Source of the DNA: a bacterium
GTDB lineage: Bacteria > Chlamydiota > Chlamydiia > Chlamydiales > SM23-39
Length of the DNA stretch: 7,126 nucleotides
NCBI GenBank assembly: GCA_021818045.1
Contig: JAKAFF010000073.1
Location: forward strand, 1-7,126
Direction: 5' to 3'
The translations under genes were made by a program, and so were the position numbers. This document shows positions 1-5,264 of the stretch, piece by piece; the first letter of the stretch is position 1; every line of letters starts with the position of its first letter. The notes below the pieces were generated by a model that saw only the letters and a list, made by a program, of their open reading frames with translations, did not search any database and had not been told where the DNA came from.

Positions 1-324
1 AACTTTTCAAATGCGACTTTAACCGTTAGAGCCAATGAGCCTAAATCGCATCATGGGATGGGATGGGAAGTGTTCACGGATCGGATTATACAAATTCTTT
101 GTGAGCGCAAAGATCCGTTGGTTTTTCTTCTTTGGGGCAAGTCTGCATTTGAAAAGTTCCAGCATTTTGGTAGCCACGCGAAGCATCATCTCGTTTTGAC
201 AGCCCCCCATCCATCCCCCCTTTCTGCCTATTCGGGTTTTTTTGGGTGCCGCCATTTCTCTAAGACCAATGAATTTTTGAAAAAAGTGGGTAAATCGCCC
301 ATTCGGTGGGCTCTTTCGCCATGA
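1..324 (+). CDS. ung: Uracil-DNA glycosylase, family 1 (C-terminal part; 5' end outside window)
   Basis: The enzyme removes uracil from DNA and starts base-excision repair in the cytoplasm. The reading frame is open from base 1 and ends at TGA 322-324, giving the last 107 residues. It follows E. coli Ung closely from memory: an N-x-x-LTVR stretch at residues 4-10, then SHxxxGWExFTD at about 16-27, the FLLWG strand near 42-46, and the HPSPLSA loop with its catalytic-type histidine at residue 70 (bases 208-210). After that come GFFGC and HFxxxN, and a C-terminal PIxW motif. The DNA-intercalating Leu and the histidine are both present, so the visible part looks functional. The N-terminal catalytic Asp motif lies outside the window. 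The stop overlaps the next gene's start as ATGA, so the two are probably in one operon and translationally coupled. The identification is very secure. Confidence 0.97.
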   Translation, partial: NFSNATLTVRANEPKSHHGMGWEVFTDRIIQILCERKDPLVFLLWGKSAFEKFQHFGSHAKHHLVLTAPHPSPLSAYSGFFGCRHFSKTNEFLKKVGKSPIRWALSP

Positions 325-1544
325 AGAAAAAGACACTGACTTTTTTTTCTGTCTATTTCACCTTTTTTGTCGATACTTTGAGTTGGGCGATCGTGTTTCC
401 CATCTTTGCCCCCTATTTTCTCGATCCTAAAAACGTCCTTTTCTCCCCAGAGGTGTCCGATGCCACCCGCTCTGCGATTTTTGGCCTTTTTTTGGCGGCG
501 TTTTCATTGGGGCAGTTTTTGGGAGCGCCTGTGATGGGAGAATATGCGGATCGACACGGCAGAAAAAGTGCGCTGCGCCTCGGTGTATTTTTTACCTTTT
601 GCGGTCTTTTGCTTAGCGCTTGGAGCATGCGCACAAACCAGCTTGTCTTTCTTTGCCTTTCACGCTTTGTCACTGGAATTTTTGCAAGTAGCACATCTGT
701 GTGCTTAAGCTCCATTAGCGATCTGAGCGAAAGTGAAAAATCGAAGTTGAAAAACTTCGGCTATCTTTCCATGGCCGCGGGATTGGCGTTTGTCATCGGT
801 GCTTATTTCGGGGGACAACTGTCCGATCGGATGATCTATTCCGCTTTTTCTGCAAGTTTTCCCCTGTGGATTGCAGCTGGAATCACTTTCCTGAATCTCC
901 TATTTGTCTGGTGGGGTTTTGAGGAGACCTCTCACGTTCATCCTGAGGCAAGGTTTGATCTATTCAAATCCTTTACCTATGCCAAAGAGGCGTTGCGAAC
1001 AGGCAAAATCAAAAAGGTGTATCTCATCTATTTTCTCTTTTTGATTTCATGGACTATTTTGTTTCAGTTTAGCACTGTCTTGGCTGTGCAAAAATTCCAA
1101 TTTACTACGTCAAACATCGGAAATATGGCCGTTTTGCTGGGGGTGTGTTGGGCGGTGGGTTCCGGATATTTGAATCGACATTTGGTGCATCACTTTAAGT
1201 CGATGCATATTTTGGAGGCGAGTTTGCTTGGTTTTACACTTTTTTGCAGTCTGATTACTTTCCCCCATCACGCCTCTTGGGTTGTTTCAATTTTATCAGC
1301 CTGTGTGGTTTTGGGAGCTGTCGCGTGGCCTATTTGCAATGGCTTGATCTCTAATGCAGTGCCGGCAAATATGCAGGGTAAAATCTTGGGGATGAGTCAG
1401 GCTGTTCAGTCGCTGGCCATGACTTTGGCCCCATCGATTGGTGGCCTTGCCTTTCACGTCTCTTTGGGTTTTCCTTTCTTCATCGCATCCGCTTCTTGCT
1501 TTTTTGCTGTTGTGATTTATTACTACACTTTGAAAAATGAGTGA
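321..1544 (+). CDS. Major facilitator superfamily transporter, DHA1/TetA-like (12 TM)
   Basis: This is an inner-membrane secondary transporter of 407 residues, probably a proton-coupled exporter; the substrate cannot be read from sequence. TM1 carries the FVDTLxWxIVFPI signature with the aspartate at residue 18 that is common in drug:H+ antiporter-1 proteins. The TM2-TM3 loop holds a clear motif A, G-x-x-x-GEYADRHGRKSA (about 68-84). Motif-B-like RFVTG lies at 115-119, and a glycine-rich motif-C-like region (GYLSMAAGLAFVIGAYFGG) at about 147-165. A charged loop (about 200-220) separates the two six-helix halves. The C-terminal half has NAVPANMQGKILGMSQAVQ, typical of TetA-type proteins. I chose ATG 321 because it forms an ATGA overlap with the ung stop and starts a normal MKKK N-terminus; an in-frame GTG at 306 lies inside ung and has no better ribosome site. 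A membrane fusion protein gene lies downstream, but EmrB partners usually have 14 TM, so pairing is uncertain. Confidence 0.93.
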   Translation: MKKKTLTFFSVYFTFFVDTLSWAIVFPIFAPYFLDPKNVLFSPEVSDATRSAIFGLFLAAFSLGQFLGAPVMGEYADRHGRKSALRLGVFFTFCGLLLSAWSMRTNQLVFLCLSRFVTGIFASSTSVCLSSISDLSESEKSKLKNFGYLSMAAGLAFVIGAYFGGQLSDRMIYSAFSASFPLWIAAGITFLNLLFVWWGFEETSHVHPEARFDLFKSFTYAKEALRTGKIKKVYLIYFLFLISWTILFQFSTVLAVQKFQFTTSNIGNMAVLLGVCWAVGSGYLNRHLVHHFKSMHILEASLLGFTLFCSLITFPHHASWVVSILSACVVLGAVAWPICNGLISNAVPANMQGKILGMSQAVQSLAMTLAPSIGGLAFHVSLGFPFFIASASCFFAVVIYYYTLKNE

Positions 1545-1582
1545 AAGAATCAAAAAAACCTTCAGAGGGGGCTCTCTAAAGC

Positions 1583-1780
1583 ATGTCTCATTGGATGGAA
1601 GATCTCTCTCATTGGATGCAAAACCAAGAGGCGGTTCACTCGCCGCTCAATGATTTGTCCGAAGAGATTTATCAAACAGCCCTGGATACAGATTCTCTTC
1701 TAGAGAGCTGCGCTCAGTTGGAACCGGCTCTTGCAACACTTGTGGAAAAAATAGATCATGGTAGCGCCAGAAAATCGTAA
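1583..1780 (+). CDS. Small acidic protein of unknown function
   Basis: This is a 65-residue open frame that I do not recognise. It starts 38 bp after the MFS stop, behind a purine-rich AGAGGGGG (1564-1571) about 11 bases upstream of ATG 1583, which is an acceptable Shine-Dalgarno. The product begins with two copies of an SHWM unit (residues 2-5 and 9-12), continues with a Leu/Glu/Asp-rich helical stretch (DLSEEIYQTALDTDSLLESC and beyond), and ends in a basic RKS tail. It has no signal peptide or membrane segment. Its last 23 bases overlap the start of the HlyD-type gene in another frame, consistent with translational coupling. The operon position between a transporter and a fusion protein suggests an accessory role, but that is inference only. 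It could be a chance frame; the ribosome site and tight spacing favour a real gene. Confidence 0.6.
   Translation: MSHWMEDLSHWMQNQEAVHSPLNDLSEEIYQTALDTDSLLESCAQLEPALATLVEKIDHGSARKS
1586..1618 (+). repeat. Two 12-bp direct repeats, 21 bp apart, in the small ORF
   Basis: TCTCATTGGATG occurs at 1586-1597 and again at 1607-1618, in the same reading frame, and encodes the repeated Ser-His-Trp-Met of the small protein. The 21-bp period keeps frame, so this looks like a small internal duplication of seven codons with drift in the spacer codons. No other function is evident. Confidence 0.7.
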
Positions 1781-2666
1781 AATTGTCATTCAGGTCCATT
1801 GGGATCGCATTTTTAACTTCCGAGTCGCTTTGTTGTTTGTAGTCGCAATTCTTGCGGTGGGTTTTGGATATTGGTATCGAATGGTGCGCCCTTACTTTTG
1901 GATTGCAGATGCCCATGTTGAATCATTTTCTGCACCCATTTGCGCAGATGTTTCGGGTCGGATTACTGAAATGGGGCCGCAGGAGGGCGAAATTGTACAA
2001 AAAGGACAGCCTCTTCTCTCTTTGGATAAGGATTTACTCACAGCTAAATTGCAGCAGGCAAGATGCGCCCTTGCTTCTTTCGCAGAACAGGTAGAATTGG
2101 AAAAAGAGCGTTTTGGAAGAGCGTTAGAAAATTATCTCACAGCCACTACCGAACTGGAAACAGGAGTTGGTTCCGAAGAGAGGGTAAAAAAACAGCTGGC
2201 CCTGATGGAGGAATCACAGGAACGATCCGATTTGGCGGTGTCGAATCTCTCGAATGCGCAGGCCTCCACGGCTGAATTAGAGTTGCAGATGCGCAAGGCT
2301 CAATTGGTGGCGCCGTTTGATGGCGTTGTGTTAAAACGGGCCAAAAATTTGGGGTCCGTTGTTGCGTTCGGCGAGACTGTATATTTGCTTTCAGATCCCA
2401 AAAGAACTTGGATCGAAGCGGCTATTTCCGAAAAGGATTTGGCCCATGTGCAGGTGGGGGCTGCCGCTCGTGTTCATCTTTCTGCCTACCCGAATCAAGA
2501 ATTCGTCGGCAAGGTGGTGTGGATCGCGCCTGCGACGGTTGCTAAAATACAGCAGCTCGCTTTTTCTGCTGAAAATGTGGTGATCCCTATCCGCATTGCG
2601 GTGGAAAATGCAGACGCCTTTTTGAAGCCTGGATTAACAGCGCAGGTGGGTCTTATACGCAAATGA
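1758..2666 (+). CDS. HlyD/EmrA-type membrane fusion (periplasmic adaptor) protein
   Basis: The 302-residue protein probably sits in the inner membrane and bridges a transporter to the periplasm or outer membrane. The order of parts is classical: a short cytoplasmic N-terminus, one TM helix (about 21-41), and the first half of a biotinyl-lipoyl domain (about 52-82, with the SAPICADVSGRI and GEIVQKGQPLLSLD elements). A Glu/Gln/Leu-rich helical hairpin follows (about 84-168), then the second lipoyl half (AQLVAPFDGVVLKR, about 171-184, and the following G-x-V-x-x-G-x-x-V-x-x-L strand). The C-terminal beta-barrel includes EAAISEKDLAHVQVGAAARVHLSAYP, and the protein ends with LKPGLTAQVGL. Length and order fit EmrA-like adaptors. 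The ATG at 1758 lies inside the small upstream gene and has only a weak GGA-type site, so coupling is likely. The partner may be the MFS protein two genes upstream. The last codons and the stop (2664-2666) lie within the left arm of the inverted repeat. Confidence 0.92.
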   Translation: MVAPENRKIVIQVHWDRIFNFRVALLFVVAILAVGFGYWYRMVRPYFWIADAHVESFSAPICADVSGRITEMGPQEGEIVQKGQPLLSLDKDLLTAKLQQARCALASFAEQVELEKERFGRALENYLTATTELETGVGSEERVKKQLALMEESQERSDLAVSNLSNAQASTAELELQMRKAQLVAPFDGVVLKRAKNLGSVVAFGETVYLLSDPKRTWIEAAISEKDLAHVQVGAAARVHLSAYPNQEFVGKVVWIAPATVAKIQQLAFSAENVVIPIRIAVENADAFLKPGLTAQVGLIRK

Positions 2667-2817
2667 GTTCAAAAGTTGGATTTTCGGCTGCGCCAAAGCG
2701 GCGCAATTTACCTATCGTAAGTGACCCAATATTAAAAATATAGGGTCACTTACGATAGGCGAATTCCGCCAGCTTTCGCGTTGCCAAAAACCAACTTTTG
2801 AACTCATTTGTGTATAA
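2653..2817. repeat. 165-bp nested inverted repeat, MITE-like or large hairpin element
   Basis: The two halves pair around base 2735 with every paired position summing to 5470. The outer arms 2660-2679 and 2791-2810 are a perfect 20-bp inverted repeat (CAAATGAGTTCAAAAGTTGG and its complement). They extend outward to 2653/2817 with only one G:T pair. The inner arms 2711-2727 and 2743-2759 are a perfect 17-bp repeat (CCTATCGTAAGTGACCC), and after one A:A mismatch the stem continues for 5 bp to a 3-base AAA loop. The sections between (2680-2710 and 2760-2790) are related but mismatched, with one-base offsets that cancel, so the element keeps exact overall symmetry. TATA lies at both ends (2654-2657, 2813-2816). 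There is no open frame and no T-run typical of a rho-independent terminator. A non-autonomous mobile element, or an RNA hairpin acting between operon genes, are the main options. Confidence 0.88.
2711..2759. other. Inner stem-loop of the nested inverted repeat
   Basis: A 17-bp perfect stem (2711-2727 with 2743-2759) plus 5 more A/T pairs (2729-2733 with 2737-2741) encloses a three-base loop. In RNA this should fold very stably and would form on either strand. It could slow or stop RNA polymerase between the HlyD-type gene and the methyltransferase gene, or protect the 3' end of the upstream mRNA. No U-tract follows the stem on either strand, so I do not call it an intrinsic terminator. Confidence 0.7.
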
Positions 2818-2826
2818 AAGGCACTA

Positions 2827-3768
2827 GTGCAATTACCGGAAGAGCTTCAGTGTGCCATTGATCAGATGGCTCAACATTCTCGAGTGTTAAATCAGGCAAG
2901 AGTTGCTTTGACTCAAGATTATCGCGAAGGGAAAAGCTCTCCCTTTAGCGATGAGACCAAACGCCTTGCATATCTGGGTTGCCGCATGCCCGCCACCTAC
3001 GCGGCAGTTCATAAAGTGTTAGAAAATGCGCCAGCTTTCACCTCTCTTGCCGATTTGGGGGCAGGTCCTGGTACCGCTTCTTGGGCAGCGACACAGGTCT
3101 TTCCATCTATTGAAAAAGTGACGTTGGTAGAAAAGAGCCCAGATGCAGTTGCATTGGGACGTAAATTGGCAGCTTCTTCTTCACATCTAGCTTTGCGAGA
3201 AGCGCGATGGATCGCGCAACCTTTGTCCGAGGCTTTGCCTCCAGCAGATGCGGCGATCCTTTCTTACGTCCTCAATGAGGTGACAGATCCCCATTTGCTG
3301 ATAGAGCGGTGTTGGCAAACATATCCGTTATTGATTTTAATCGAGCCCGGTACGCCTAAAGGGTTTCGCTTGATTCGTGCATTGCGAGAGCAGCTATTGC
3401 GACAGCAGGCATATCTCATTGCTCCTTGCCCACATCATAAGGCGTGTCCTATAGAAGGTCACGACTGGTGCCATTTTGCAGCTCGCGTAGAGCGTTCCCG
3501 TTTACACCGATTGTTGAAGGGGGGCACTTTGGGATATGAAGATGAAAAGTTTTCCTATTTAATCGCGGCTAAAACGCCTGTAGCTTGTGCCCATGCCCGG
3601 ATCATTCGCCCCCCAGAAATACAAAAAGGCTCTGTTCGTTTGTCGTTGTGTGCTGCAGATGGAAAATTGGAAGAGAGGGTGGTGTTCAAAAAAGAAAAAC
3701 CGCTGTACCGCAAAGCTCGCGATGTTAGATGGGGTCAGACTTGGGATGGTGTTGATGCAGGGTTTTGA
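2827..3768 (+). CDS. Rsm22/METTL17-family SAM-dependent methyltransferase-like protein with Fe-S-type cysteines
   Basis: The 313-residue protein matches the small-ribosomal-subunit Rsm22 family, known best from mitochondria (yeast Rsm22, human METTL17) and also present in bacteria. Residues 3-7 (LPEEL) and 52-62 (CRMPATYAAVH) are the N-terminal family blocks. DLGAGPGTASW (76-86) is the SAM-binding glycine loop; SYVLNEV (146-152) and LIEPGTPKGFRLI (171-183) follow. Cysteines at 201, 207 and 215 (CPHHKAC...WCHF) and C275 in RLSLCAADG match in spacing and context the four 4Fe-4S ligands described for METTL17. This suggests an iron-sulfur cluster and a role at the small ribosomal subunit. The start is GTG 2827: an in-frame stop at 2815-2817 rules out anything longer, and AAAAGG (2816-2821) lies 5 bases upstream. 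The only gap to the HlyD-type gene is the inverted repeat. The 3' end overlaps the opposing phosphatase gene by 34 bp. Methyl transfer itself is unproven for parts of this family. Confidence 0.9.
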   Translation: MQLPEELQCAIDQMAQHSRVLNQARVALTQDYREGKSSPFSDETKRLAYLGCRMPATYAAVHKVLENAPAFTSLADLGAGPGTASWAATQVFPSIEKVTLVEKSPDAVALGRKLAASSSHLALREARWIAQPLSEALPPADAAILSYVLNEVTDPHLLIERCWQTYPLLILIEPGTPKGFRLIRALREQLLRQQAYLIAPCPHHKACPIEGHDWCHFAARVERSRLHRLLKGGTLGYEDEKFSYLIAAKTPVACAHARIIRPPEIQKGSVRLSLCAADGKLEERVVFKKEKPLYRKARDVRWGQTWDGVDAGF

Positions 3769-4370
3769 TTCCAAAGGTGTGTATGTAGGTACTCTTGCGT
3801 TAGTTCAAGGATGCAAAAATGGCCTGTTTTTACTTTGAGCTGCTCTGTCTTGTTGCAAGAGGCAAAATCCATTCGTTGGTTGCAAAAATAGCGCATGATG
3901 CCGTTACTCGAGATGGCTAAAAGGATGTCTTGGGGTTCATAGGTGCATCTTAGTTGCGTCAGCCAGCGCTTGATGTTTGCGAGATGTTTTTCTTCCGATC
4001 CTTCGAAAATGTGGCTTGGCCAGATTCCCGCATGGGTCCAGTTGGCATGCTCAGTGGGCCAGCGAGAAGAGATGGCGGCGCTCGAAAGGCCTTCCCAAAG
4101 GCCGTAGTCGATTTCTGTTAGGGCAGGTTCTTGTAGGACCGTAGGAATAGATAATTGTTGAGCTATGATTTGGGCCGATTCGGTTTGTCGAACAAGGGGC
4201 CCTGTGAAGATAGCTGTGGGAAGGAGGTTATGGGAGAGGAGGTAATCGCCCATTTGCCTTGCCTGCTTTTTGCCAGTGGCTGTTAAGGGAAGATCGGTGC
4301 GAGATCCCACTTGTTTGGCCTCTTCTCCAGTCTCAAATGTATTGCCATGGCGCACCAAAATCAATTTCAC
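3735..4370 (-). CDS. Histidine-phosphatase (phosphoglycerate-mutase-like) superfamily protein with altered second catalytic motif
   Basis: The 211-residue protein starts LILVRHGNT, the RHG motif whose His8 is the phospho-acceptor in this superfamily. TDLPLTATGKKQA (25-37), TGPLVRQTESA with Arg61 (56-66) and EIDYGLWEG with Glu86 (86-94) are the expected further blocks of small cytoplasmic phosphatases such as the CobC/GpmB group. The usual second histidine block (SHGG-x-x-R) instead reads SSNGIMR (154-160), so Ser155 occupies the histidine place. Activity may be changed, or the fold may use another group. The start is GTG 4368-4370, which overlaps the stop of the kdsB-like gene in a GTGA; a start further upstream would run deeper into that gene. 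The shared tight operon suggests a sugar-phosphate substrate, but this is inference. The 3' end overlaps the Rsm22-like gene tail to tail. Confidence 0.85.
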   Translation of the reverse strand: MKLILVRHGNTFETGEEAKQVGSRTDLPLTATGKKQARQMGDYLLSHNLLPTAIFTGPLVRQTESAQIIAQQLSIPTVLQEPALTEIDYGLWEGLSSAAISSRWPTEHANWTHAGIWPSHIFEGSEEKHLANIKRWLTQLRCTYEPQDILLAISSNGIMRYFCNQRMDFASCNKTEQLKVKTGHFCILELTQEYLHTHLWNQNPASTPSQV

Positions 4371-5131
4371 AAAATGAGCTCCCCCTCTTTGGCGATGATC
4401 TTTTCAACGAATGCTACATCTTCCGGTCGATCGACCGAGCCGTGTGTCCTTCCTCGATAATCTACTAGAACCACCCGGATGGGAATGCCGTTTTCAAGAG
4501 CTCTTAATTGCTCTAACTTTTCTGCTTTTTCAAGAGGACTTTCTGGAAGGTGGGTCAAGCGTTGCAAAATGTCTTTGCGATAAGCATATAATCCGATGTG
4601 GCGGAAAATAGGCGCAGCTTTTCGACAAAAAGGGAGTAGCGCTTTAGAAAAATAGAGAGCGTTGCTTTGGAGGTCGAAAACAACCGTAGTGCCCGTCGAA
4701 CTTCCAGATTGTTTATCTGCGATAAATTGCTGCAGCGCTTCGCCTGTGAGTTCGACAGCGGGGGTGGCGATTGCAATCGCTGGGTCTTTGATCATGGCTT
4801 GGAGCACTTCTTGGATGACCCAGGGGGGCGTTAACACGGCGTCTGCTTGTAAACTGAAGAAGATCGAGTGCTGGTCTAAAGCGTAAGATGCTTCAGCGAC
4901 TCTGTCGGTGCCGGTCAAGCAATGAGATGAGGTCATCACGACGTTTGCTCCTAGATGCTGTGCAAACGCCTGCAACCTTGCGTCATCTGTCGCGATCACG
5001 GTTTCGATGCCGGTTGATTTGCCAAGTCTCCACACGCGTTCAATCATGGTGTGTCCTGCTATCATCGCTAAAGGCTTGTTGGGAAAGCGGGTGGAGGCCA
5101 TTCGGGCAGGAATTACAATGACTGCAGACAT
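4367..5131 (-). CDS. kdsB: 3-deoxy-manno-octulosonate cytidylyltransferase-like protein (CMP-Kdo synthetase family)
   Basis: KdsB activates Kdo with CTP in the cytoplasm to give CMP-Kdo for lipopolysaccharide inner core. At 254 residues the length is normal. Family blocks in order: VIPARMASTRFPNKPLAMI (6-24, nucleotide loop), IATDD (46-50), TGTDRVAEA (73-81), ALYFSKALLPF (158-168), FRHIGLYAYRK (176-186), PLEKAEKLEQLRALENG (199-215) and VDRPED (233-238). The metal-binding aspartates by analogy are Asp97 and Asp234, both kept. Two regions are unusual: the typical NVQGDEPLI reads SLQADAVLT (93-101), and the NPNxVKVV segment reads SSTGTTVV. It may be a divergent KdsB or a relative acting on a modified sugar. 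The ATG at 5129-5131 has no good Shine-Dalgarno and may lie very close to the transcription start. It is the first gene of a two-gene unit. Family is sure; exact substrate less so. Confidence 0.85.
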   Translation of the reverse strand: MSAVIVIPARMASTRFPNKPLAMIAGHTMIERVWRLGKSTGIETVIATDDARLQAFAQHLGANVVMTSSHCLTGTDRVAEASYALDQHSIFFSLQADAVLTPPWVIQEVLQAMIKDPAIAIATPAVELTGEALQQFIADKQSGSSTGTTVVFDLQSNALYFSKALLPFCRKAAPIFRHIGLYAYRKDILQRLTHLPESPLEKAEKLEQLRALENGIPIRVVLVDYRGRTHGSVDRPEDVAFVEKIIAKEGELIL

Positions 5132-5140
5132 AAGAGCACC

Positions 5141-5170
5141 ATGCTAACACCCTTTTCTCAGTTATGTAAA
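5141..5170 (-). promoter_or_regulatory. Candidate promoter for the kdsB-like/phosphatase unit
   Basis: Read on the - strand, TTTACA (5170-5165, five of six consensus -35 bases) is followed after 18 bases by TAGCAT (5146-5141, four of six -10 bases). Transcription would start at about 5134-5135, only a few bases before ATG 5131. That would explain the missing Shine-Dalgarno by a near-leaderless mRNA. This comes from pattern matching by eye and is tentative. Confidence 0.3.
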
Positions 5171-5182
5171 GCGGCTTTACAT
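5164..5182. promoter_or_regulatory. Perfect 8-3-8 palindrome between divergent genes, operator-like
   Basis: ATGTAAAG-CGG-CTTTACAT is an exact inverted repeat (5164-5171 and 5175-5182). It sits between the divergent kdsB-like and DUF687-like genes and carries a TTTACA hexamer on each strand. A dimeric regulator bound here would cover the -35 region of both proposed promoters. It could also be a simple hairpin, but no T-run follows, so it is not a typical terminator. Confidence 0.5.
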
Positions 5183-5204
5183 CGATCGCAAAAAAGAGTT
5201 AAAA
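5176..5204 (+). promoter_or_regulatory. Candidate promoter for the DUF687-like gene
   Basis: TTTACA (5176-5181, five of six -35 bases) is followed by a 17-base spacer and TTAAAA (5199-5204, a weak -10). The start would be near 5211, leaving a leader of about 54 bases that contains the SD-masking hairpin. A second weak option is TTAACA (5212-5217) with TATTAG (5233-5238), spacer 15. Neither is strong, and chlamydial promoters are often degenerate. Confidence 0.3.
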
Positions 5205-5243
5205 AAATCTCTTAACAGAATAGTTGGTTTTGTATTAGCTTTG

Positions 5244-5261
5244 CTCCCTCACAGGAGGGAG
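5244..5261 (+). promoter_or_regulatory. Hairpin that sequesters the Shine-Dalgarno of the DUF687-like gene
   Basis: CTCCCTC (5244-5250) pairs perfectly with GAGGGAG (5255-5261) across an ACAG loop; G5243 and T5262 can add a G:U pair. The right arm is the ribosome binding site itself: AGGAGGG (5253-5259) lies 5 bases before ATG 5265. The strong SD decides that start over an in-frame TTG at 5241. As drawn, most of the SD is base-paired, which suggests translation controlled by folding, temperature, a protein or a small RNA. Confidence 0.65.
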
Positions 5262-5264
5262 TTT

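Noticed and set aside
306..320. GTG 306 as start of the MFS gene
   Set aside because: ATG 321 forms the ATGA overlap with the ung stop and gives a normal transporter N-terminus; the extra five residues add nothing recognisable.
19..336. Open frame on the - strand over the left end
   Set aside because: It is antisense to ung, whose reading frame is confirmed by many family motifs; the product shows no recognisable features.
321..2666. Calling the MFS/HlyD pair emrAB
   Set aside because: The MFS protein is a 12-TM TetA-like type rather than the 14-TM EmrB type, and a small unknown gene lies between the two; pairing is not proven.
2690..2704. Separate GC-rich mini-hairpin GCGCC-AAAGC-GGCGC in the left half of the palindrome
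   Set aside because: It is only 5 bp long, sits inside the larger structure and has no matching counterpart in the right half, so I do not list it separately.
2653..2817. The nested palindrome as an ordinary rho-independent terminator or CRISPR fragment
   Set aside because: No T-run follows the stem on either strand, and there is only one inverted pair rather than spaced direct repeats.
5114..5142. Nine-codon leader frame (- strand) starting at 5142 with AAAGGG upstream and overlapping the kdsB-like start
   Set aside because: The SD spacing is good, but so short a frame can arise by chance, and the proposed promoter would start transcription downstream of its ATG.
5241..5264. TTG 5241 as start of the DUF687-like gene
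   Set aside because: It lies upstream of a near-perfect SD (AGGAGGG) that is correctly spaced for ATG 5265.
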